Source: an uncultured Lachnospiraceae bacterium
GTDB taxonomy: Bacteria > Bacillota > Clostridia > Lachnospirales > Lachnospiraceae
Length of the DNA stretch: 64,000 nucleotides
Assembly (NCBI GenBank): GCA_910587305.1
Contig: CAJUKV010000016.1
Coordinates: forward strand, 1 to 64,000
Reading direction: 5' to 3'
Each line of letters starts with the position of its first letter. The first letter of the stretch is position 1. The notes beneath the pieces are model-generated. The model worked only from the letters and a program-made list of their open reading frames with translations, made no database searches and had not been told where the DNA came from. Below, one piece after another: positions 58,916-64,000 of the stretch. Position numbers and translations under genes: made by a program.

Positions 58916-61144
58916 ATGAAAAGAGAAGATTTAAAAGCCTTACTGGAGGATATGTCCCTGCAGGAAAAGGTGGATCAGATGTTGCAGTTAATGGGGATGT
59001 TCTATCTGGATGATGCGGAAGGTGTCTTAACCGGACCGGCAAGGGAGCTGGGGGTGGCAGAAAAGGACTTTTGGATGGCAGGTTCCATTTTGGGAACCTT
59101 TGGGGCAAAGCAGCTGAAGGCGATTCAGGACAAATATATGGAAAAGCAGCCTCATCATATTCCCATGCTGTTTATGATGGATGTGATTCATGGATTGAAA
59201 ACGGTATTTCCCATGCCCCTGGCCCAGGGTGCGACCTTTGAGCCGGAGCTTTCCGGAAGGTGCGCTCAGGCGGCGGCCAGGGAGGCGGCGGTAAGCGGGC
59301 TTCATGTGACTTTCAGCCCTATGGTGGACTTGGTCAGGGATGCCAGGTGGGGCCGGGTTATGGAGTCTACGGGGGAGGACCCTTATTTGAACGGTTTGTT
59401 TGCCAAAGCGCAGGTGGAGGGTTTTCAGGGAGACGATATGGGTAAGCCCTATAAGGTGTGCTCCTGCGTAAAGCATTTTGCAGCTTACGGCGGGGCCCAG
59501 GCCGGCCGGGATTATAATACGGTAGAGCTGAGCGAGCATACTTTGAGGGATTTTTATCTGCCCCCTTATAAGGCGGCAATTGATGCGGGCGTAGGGATGG
59601 TAATGACCTCCTTTAATACGATTAACGGGATTCCTGCCAGTACAAACCGCTGGCTGATGCGTGACATTTTGCGGGAAGAGATGGGATTTGACGGGGTTTT
59701 AATTTCCGATTTTTCCGCCATATTGGAGACCGTTGCACATGGAAACAGTGCGGACGAGGCGGATGCGGCAAAGAAGGCGTTGGAGGCCGGCGTGGATATT
59801 GACATGATGACCAGCGTATACGCCGCAAATTTAAGCAGGCTGGTGGAGGAAGGGAAGGTCAGCGAGGCTCTGATTGATGAGAGCGTCATGAGGATATTGG
59901 AGCTGAAAAATAAGCTTGGCCTTTTTGAGAATCCCTATAAGGACGCCAATCCGGAAGAGGAAAAGACGGTGATTTTGTGCAAGGAGCATAAGGAGCTGGC
60001 CAGAGAGGCAGCGCAAAAAGCCTTTGTGCTGTTGAAAAATGACGGATTGCTGCCTGTGGACAGGAATAAAAAGGTGGCTTTCGTAGGGCCCTATACCAAC
60101 CGCAAAGAAATCATCAGCAGCTGGGCGGTGACGGGGGATGTTTCCTCCTGTGTGACGATTGAAGAAGCGGCAAAGGAAGTATTCGACCTTTCCAAAACCA
60201 CATTTCATCAGGGATGCCAGATACTGGACGATGATTACCACCTGACAGGTTTTGGCAATATGGGTGAATCCGTTCCCGAGAAGCTCTCGCAGGAAGAACA
60301 GAAAAAGATGTTTGAGGAAGCCCTTGCGGCGGCTAAGGAGGCAGACCTTGTCATTATGCCTATTGGCGAACACTTTTTACAGAGCGGAGAAGCAACCAGC
60401 CGGGCCATGATTGATGTGCCGGAAATTCAAATGAACCTTTTCAGGGAAGTGGCAAAGGTAAATGAAAATATAGTGGTAGTGCTCTTTAACGGTAGGCCGT
60501 TGGATTTGCGGGAAATCAGCAAAACGGCAAAAGCGGTATTGGACGTATGGCTCCCCGGAACGGAAGGGGGACATGCGATCGTAGATGTTTTAACCGGAAA
60601 GATAAATCCCTCCGGAAAGCTGCCCATGAGTTTTCCTTATTGTGTAGGACAGGTACCGGTGCATTATAATGAGTATTCTACGGGACGGCCGAACTTTGAA
60701 GGGATGCAGGAGAGATTTAAATCGAAATACATTGATATTCCCAATGCGCCCTTATATCCTTTCGGGTTTGGGTTAAGCTACACCAATTTTGAAATTTCGC
60801 CCGTAACGCTCAGCACAGATACGGTAACGGAAGGACAGCCGGTTAAGGCGTGTGTGACGGTAAAGAATACGGGAGAAATGGAAGGAACGGAGGTTGTACA
60901 GCTTTACATTCAGGATGTGGCCGCCAGTGTGGTGCGTCCGGTGAAGGAGCTTAAGGGATTTGAAAAAGTAAAACTTTGTCCCAATGAGGAAAAACAGGTA
61001 GAGTTTATCATTGACGAGCCGATGCTCCGTTTCCTTCGGGCCGATGGTACGGTGGGAAGCGAGGAAGGTAAATTCCGCGTTTGGATTGGGAACAGCAGCA
61101 ATACCAAAAATGAAGCGACATTTTATTATCAGAAAACGAAGTAG
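58916..61144 (+). CDS. Glycoside hydrolase family 3 beta-glucosidase-like enzyme
   Basis: A 742-aa GH3 enzyme. The (beta/alpha)8-like N-terminal domain contains DVIHGLKTVFPMPLAQGATF, KHFAAYGG and the nucleophile Asp265 in GVLISDFSAI. The alpha/beta sandwich begins around KAFVLLKNDGLLPV, and the C-terminus is a fibronectin-III-like domain (EVVQLYIQDVAASVVRPVKE). There is no signal peptide, so it should act on imported oligosaccharides in the cytoplasm. Its start is 3 bp after the second ATPase gene, with GGGGG as ribosome site. Likely activities are beta-glucosidase or beta-xylosidase. Confidence 0.93.
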   Translation: MKREDLKALLEDMSLQEKVDQMLQLMGMFYLDDAEGVLTGPARELGVAEKDFWMAGSILGTFGAKQLKAIQDKYMEKQPHHIPMLFMMDVIHGLKTVFPMPLAQGATFEPELSGRCAQAAAREAAVSGLHVTFSPMVDLVRDARWGRVMESTGEDPYLNGLFAKAQVEGFQGDDMGKPYKVCSCVKHFAAYGGAQAGRDYNTVELSEHTLRDFYLPPYKAAIDAGVGMVMTSFNTINGIPASTNRWLMRDILREEMGFDGVLISDFSAILETVAHGNSADEADAAKKALEAGVDIDMMTSVYAANLSRLVEEGKVSEALIDESVMRILELKNKLGLFENPYKDANPEEEKTVILCKEHKELAREAAQKAFVLLKNDGLLPVDRNKKVAFVGPYTNRKEIISSWAVTGDVSSCVTIEEAAKEVFDLSKTTFHQGCQILDDDYHLTGFGNMGESVPEKLSQEEQKKMFEEALAAAKEADLVIMPIGEHFLQSGEATSRAMIDVPEIQMNLFREVAKVNENIVVVLFNGRPLDLREISKTAKAVLDVWLPGTEGGHAIVDVLTGKINPSGKLPMSFPYCVGQVPVHYNEYSTGRPNFEGMQERFKSKYIDIPNAPLYPFGFGLSYTNFEISPVTLSTDTVTEGQPVKACVTVKNTGEMEGTEVVQLYIQDVAASVVRPVKELKGFEKVKLCPNEEKQVEFIIDEPMLRFLRADGTVGSEEGKFRVWIGNSSNTKNEATFYYQKTK

Positions 61145-61152
61145 GGATTTAC

Positions 61153-61240
61153 AATCAAGCAGGGAAGATTTCCCCCTACTCGCCGCGCGGCCCGTGCGCC
61201 GCTTTAGCGGCATACTTCCTCTGCACGGGTCTGTGCATAA
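61153..61240 (-). repeat. Dispersed palindromic repeat, inverted copy
   Basis: The reverse complement matches 56389-56480 over nearly its whole length, including GCCGCTAAAGCGGC and the AGGGGGAAA block. Unlike the other copies it lies in a 3' region, just after the GH3 gene and before its terminator. Confidence 0.65.
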
Positions 61241-61245
61241 AAAAG

Positions 61246-61271
61246 CTCCGGCATATCAATGTATGCCGGAG
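61246..61271. terminator. Terminator after the GH3 gene
   Basis: CTCCGGCATA (61246-61255) pairs with TATGCCGGAG (61262-61271), followed by TTATTTTG. It lies between the convergent GH3 and lipoprotein genes. Confidence 0.8.
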
Positions 61272-61331
61272 TTATTTTGTCAGTAAACTGATTTACAAAG
61301 CGCGGTAGTTTATGTACCGTATCCAAACAAC

Positions 61332-62030
61332 TTATTTGAACATTGCGCCTTCAATATCGCTTGAGAAGCCGTCCATATCGGTAGGCAGCCATGCAACTTT
61401 TTCTTTGCCGCTTACGTCAACTTTAAGCTTTTCGCAGGTAACGGTAACTTCCGTAGCGTCAGCGCTGGGTTCCATTGCAGCAAGGCCGCTCATAAAGTCT
61501 TTGATATACTGCTGCATATAAGAATTGAACACATCCATATCGCCGTTAGCAATTGCTTCCTGATCTTCAGGAGTAAGGCTGTCAGTCATTTTGGTGGCTG
61601 CATCCATCATAATCTGAGTCATTTCGTCATATGAAAATCCGTTAATTTTCAGGGTAACAACTGTCTGATCTCCGCTTTCGGAAGTGATTTCAGCGGTATA
61701 AGTAATCTTGCCAAGCATGGTCATCATGGAGTCTGTCAGCTCCTGCACATCCTCATCCGTCAGCTCAACGCCTGCGCTGGAAAGCTCGCTTTTTAATTCA
61801 TCTACCAGCTCCACATCCGCACCTTCCTCAAAGAAAGCGCTGGACACATCTTCTTCGGAAGCAAAACCCAATAAATCTTTCATGGGAGCAGCATTGTCCT
61901 TTGCTGCAAGCTCAAAAAGAGCGCCTACGGTTTGATCAGCCGGAGCCAATTTTTCGCCACAACCGGTCAGCGGCATGCACATTACAGCAACTGCTGCAAC
62001 AACAGCCAAAATTTTTTTGATTTTTTTCAT
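61332..62030 (-). CDS. DUF5105-like lipoprotein
   Basis: A 232-aa secreted lipoprotein. The signal peptide (MKKIKKILAVVAAVAVMCMP) ends in the lipobox LTGC with Cys24. The mature part is acidic and helical (ELVDELKSELSSAGVELTDE), followed by a beta-rich end (ADATEVTVTCEKLKVDVSGK), consistent with the DUF5105 family often found in Firmicutes. Function is unknown. The start at 62030 is preceded by AAGGAG at a rather long distance (about 14 nt). It has its own good promoter and faces the GH3 gene. Confidence 0.8.
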   Translation of the reverse strand: MKKIKKILAVVAAVAVMCMPLTGCGEKLAPADQTVGALFELAAKDNAAPMKDLLGFASEEDVSSAFFEEGADVELVDELKSELSSAGVELTDEDVQELTDSMMTMLGKITYTAEITSESGDQTVVTLKINGFSYDEMTQIMMDAATKMTDSLTPEDQEAIANGDMDVFNSYMQQYIKDFMSGLAAMEPSADATEVTVTCEKLKVDVSGKEKVAWLPTDMDGFSSDIEGAMFK

Positions 62031-62076
62031 AATAATTCTTAATTCTCCTTTCTTTTTGCGTTGAAATGCAATACTA

Positions 62077-62105
62077 AGTATAATACGTTTTTTTGATAGT
62101 GTAAA
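62077..62105 (-). promoter_or_regulatory. Promoter of the lipoprotein gene
   Basis: On the minus strand TTTACA (62105-62100) and TATACT (62082-62077) are 17 nt apart, about 45 nt before the start codon. Confidence 0.7.
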
Positions 62106-62220
62106 TAGGAGAAAAATAGAAAAAACAAACTTTTTTCGCACCTGCTTCCAAACTGTGAAAAATAGGCGAATAAAAGTTCGGCCGACTGTGTGTTTATCAA
62201 CCGGTACTTATTCTTTCCGC

Positions 62221-62249
62221 TTGCAATTGTGGGGATCTTCTATTATGAT
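62221..62249 (+). promoter_or_regulatory. Promoter of the purine genes
   Basis: TTGCAA (62221-62226) and TATGAT (62244-62249) are 17 nt apart and 35 nt upstream of the IMP cyclohydrolase start. The short leader leaves no room for a purine riboswitch. Confidence 0.6.
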
Positions 62250-62283
62250 AATTTTTATGGATTATGAGAGGAGGACGCGGAAG

Positions 62284-62997
62284 ATGGAAATGTTATCACT
62301 TGCCAGGGAACTTATGGAAAACGCATATCCGGGAAGAGGAATTGTGATAGGCCGATCAAAGGATGGAGCAAAGGCCGTAACAGCTTATTTTATTATGGGA
62401 AGAAGCTCTAACAGCCGCAATCGTATTTTCGTGGAGGAAGGAGGGGGGATAAGGACACAGGCTTTTGACCCTTCCAAATTAGAAGATCCCAGCCTTATTA
62501 TCTATGCGCCGGTGAGGGTATGGGGAAACAGGACGATTGTCACAAACGGAGATCAGACGGATACGGTTTACGAGGGATTTGAAAAGGGGCTTACCTTTGA
62601 ACAGTCTTTAAGAAGCCGGGAATTTGAACCGGACGGGCCTAATTATACGCCCAGAATTTCAGGGGTGATGCAGGTGGAAAACGGGAAATATGCTTATGCC
62701 ATGTCTATTTTAAAGAGCAACAACGGCAATCCCGGGGGCTGTAACAGATATACCTATTCCTATGAAAATCCGGCGGCGGGAGAAGGGCGTTTTATCCATA
62801 CATATCTTCATGACGGGAATCCGCTGCCAAGCTTTGCGGGAGAACCTAAGCCGGTGGAGCTGACAGGGGATATTGACGAGTTCACGTCTCTTGTCTGGAA
62901 CAGTTTAAATGAGGAAAATAAAGTATCCCTGTTTGTGCGGTATATCGATATAGAAACGGGGGCCTATGAGACACGTATTGTAAATAAGAACAAATAA
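62284..62997 (+). CDS. IMP cyclohydrolase (stand-alone, PurO-like)
   Basis: A 237-aa enzyme of the IMP_cyclohyd family, closing the ring of FAICAR to form IMP in the last step of purine synthesis. Family blocks are AYPGRGIVIGRSKDGAKAVT, YFIMGRSSNSRNRIF and NYTPRISGVM. Most bacteria carry this activity fused inside PurH. Here, as in many Clostridia, it is a separate protein followed by an AICAR transformylase-like gene. ATG 62284 has AGGAGG 9 nt upstream; the frame is open to 62155. Expression is probably from the promoter at 62221. Confidence 0.88.
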   Translation: MEMLSLARELMENAYPGRGIVIGRSKDGAKAVTAYFIMGRSSNSRNRIFVEEGGGIRTQAFDPSKLEDPSLIIYAPVRVWGNRTIVTNGDQTDTVYEGFEKGLTFEQSLRSREFEPDGPNYTPRISGVMQVENGKYAYAMSILKSNNGNPGGCNRYTYSYENPAAGEGRFIHTYLHDGNPLPSFAGEPKPVELTGDIDEFTSLVWNSLNEENKVSLFVRYIDIETGAYETRIVNKNK

Positions 62998-63092
62998 TTT
63001 AACGGAGATTCATGAGAAAAATTAATTTTTCTCATAACAAATTTATGCCTCAGCCGCAATTTAAGGGCCATTGGCAGGAACAGGGGATCAAT

Positions 63093-64000
63093 ATGAACGA
63101 AATTCAATTGAAATATGGATGTAATCCAAATCAAAAGCCGTCTAAAATTTTTATGGAGGACGGAAGCGACCTTCCGGTTACGGTGTTAAACGGGAAACCG
63201 GGATACATTAACTTCTTAGACGCTTTAAACGGCTGGCAGCTGGTAAAGGAACTAAAAGCTCTCACAGGGTATCCGGCGGCAGCTTCCTTTAAGCATGTTT
63301 CACCTGCGGGGGCGGCAATCGGGCTTCCCCTTACCGATACGCTCTCAAAGATTTACTGGGTAGACGATCTTGGGGAATTGTCTCCTCTTGCGTCCGCATA
63401 CGCCAGGGCAAGGGGGGCTGACAGAATGTCCTCCTTTGGAGATTTTATAGCCTTATCGGATGAATGCGACGAGGATACGGCAAGACTGATTAAAAGGGAG
63501 GTATCCGACGGCGTGATTGCCCCGGGATACACAAAAGAAGCAATGGCGCTTTTAATGGAGAAGAAAAAGGGCAATTATAATATTATCCGGATAGACGCTT
63601 CTTACACGCCGAATCAGATTGAGAGAAAGCAGGTGTATGGGGTCACCTTTGAACAGGGAAGAAACGAGTTATCCGTTGACGATGATCTGCTTTCCAATAT
63701 TGTGACGAAAAATAAGGAATTGCCGGGCTGTGCAAAGACCGATATGCAGATTGCTTTAGTTACGCTTAAGTATACGCAGTCCAATTCCGTGTGCTATGTG
63801 AAGGACGGGCAGGCCATCGGGATTGGAGCCGGGCAGCAGTCCAGAATACACTGTACCAGATTAGCGGGCCAGAAGGCCGATAACTGGTATCTGCGTCAGG
63901 CGCCGCAGGTGCTCGAACTTCCTTTTTTAGATAAATTAGGCCGGGCAGACAGGGATAATGCCATCGACGTCTATATTGGAGAGGAATATGAGGACGTTCT
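63093..64000 (+). CDS. purH: AICAR formyltransferase (PurH-like, partial at window edge)
   Basis: The first 302 residues of a phosphoribosylaminoimidazolecarboxamide formyltransferase lacking the MGS-like cyclohydrolase half. Conserved parts include LKYGCNPNQKPSKIFM, YINFLDALNGWQLVKEL, ASFKHVSPAGAAIG, DRMSSFGDFIALSD and QSNSVCYVKDGQAIGIGAGQ with QSRIHCTRLAG. It formylates AICAR with 10-formyl-THF, and its product is closed by the enzyme encoded just upstream. ATG 63093 has AGGGG at a good distance; an earlier in-frame ATG at 63012 with GGAG cannot be excluded. The gene continues beyond 64000. Confidence 0.9.
   Translation, partial: MNEIQLKYGCNPNQKPSKIFMEDGSDLPVTVLNGKPGYINFLDALNGWQLVKELKALTGYPAAASFKHVSPAGAAIGLPLTDTLSKIYWVDDLGELSPLASAYARARGADRMSSFGDFIALSDECDEDTARLIKREVSDGVIAPGYTKEAMALLMEKKKGNYNIIRIDASYTPNQIERKQVYGVTFEQGRNELSVDDDLLSNIVTKNKELPGCAKTDMQIALVTLKYTQSNSVCYVKDGQAIGIGAGQQSRIHCTRLAGQKADNWYLRQAPQVLELPFLDKLGRADRDNAIDVYIGEEYEDV

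Noticed and set aside
62155..62283. Purine riboswitch before the IMP cyclohydrolase gene
   Set aside because: The promoter is only 35 nt upstream of the start codon, too short for an aptamer, and no conserved riboswitch core was seen.

Overview
The window looks like a genome segment from a gut Lachnospiraceae-type Clostridium (Firmicutes). This rests on AGGAGG-type ribosome sites, TTG and GTG starts, tandem large serine recombinases, TnpV/DUF6075/DUF6870-type element genes, a LacI-controlled CUT1 sugar transporter and the two-gene purine ending (stand-alone IMP cyclohydrolase plus AICAR transformylase-like protein). No tRNA, rRNA or CRISPR array was seen.

Positions 1 to about 33,800 are accreted mobile DNA. 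A first recombination module (DUF6870-like gene plus three overlapping large serine recombinase genes, 501-5892) is followed by an Rpn/PD-(D/E)XK gene. Next comes the backbone of a mobilisable element (7397-11430): DUF6075, SymE-like and DUF5348-like proteins, a RepA_N replication initiator split by an in-frame stop, an XRE regulator, TnpV and MobC without a relaxase. Its cargo is defensive: a Gabija-type OLD nuclease/UvrD helicase pair (12220-16084), a single-chain MmeI-like restriction-methylation enzyme (16367-19162) and a TIR-like effector whose frame breaks on a slippery T-run (19300-20348). A second, homologous DUF6870 plus recombinase-trio module follows (22268-27583). After it lie a VapC toxin pair, an unrecognised two-gene cassette (28487-31071), a tiny hydrophobic peptide, and a degenerate tyrosine-recombinase-like gene next to an AlbA_2 ATPase-regulator gene. 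A 27-bp near-identical direct repeat (6860 and 33764) brackets most of this cargo.

From about 33,800 the DNA looks like ordinary chromosome. It holds a chemoreceptor and some small unknown genes, then a leftward cluster (44745 to 37408) with a sugar-binding lipoprotein, two permeases, two FAD oxidoreductases and a Gfo/Idh dehydrogenase. This cluster is divergent from a LacI regulator, and each promoter carries a copy of the same 16-bp palindrome. A third FAD oxidoreductase, a hemerythrin/CheX-like fusion and an EndoQ-UvrD fusion with two clamp-binding-like motifs follow.

The most unusual chromosomal locus is 53464-58912: an SF2 helicase divergent from a coiled-coil protein and two BrxC/BrxD-like P-loop ATPases, with no other BREX gene visible. 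The leaders here carry palindromic repeats that recur elsewhere in the chromosomal part. The window ends with a GH3 glycosidase, a lipoprotein and the two purine genes, the last cut by the window edge.
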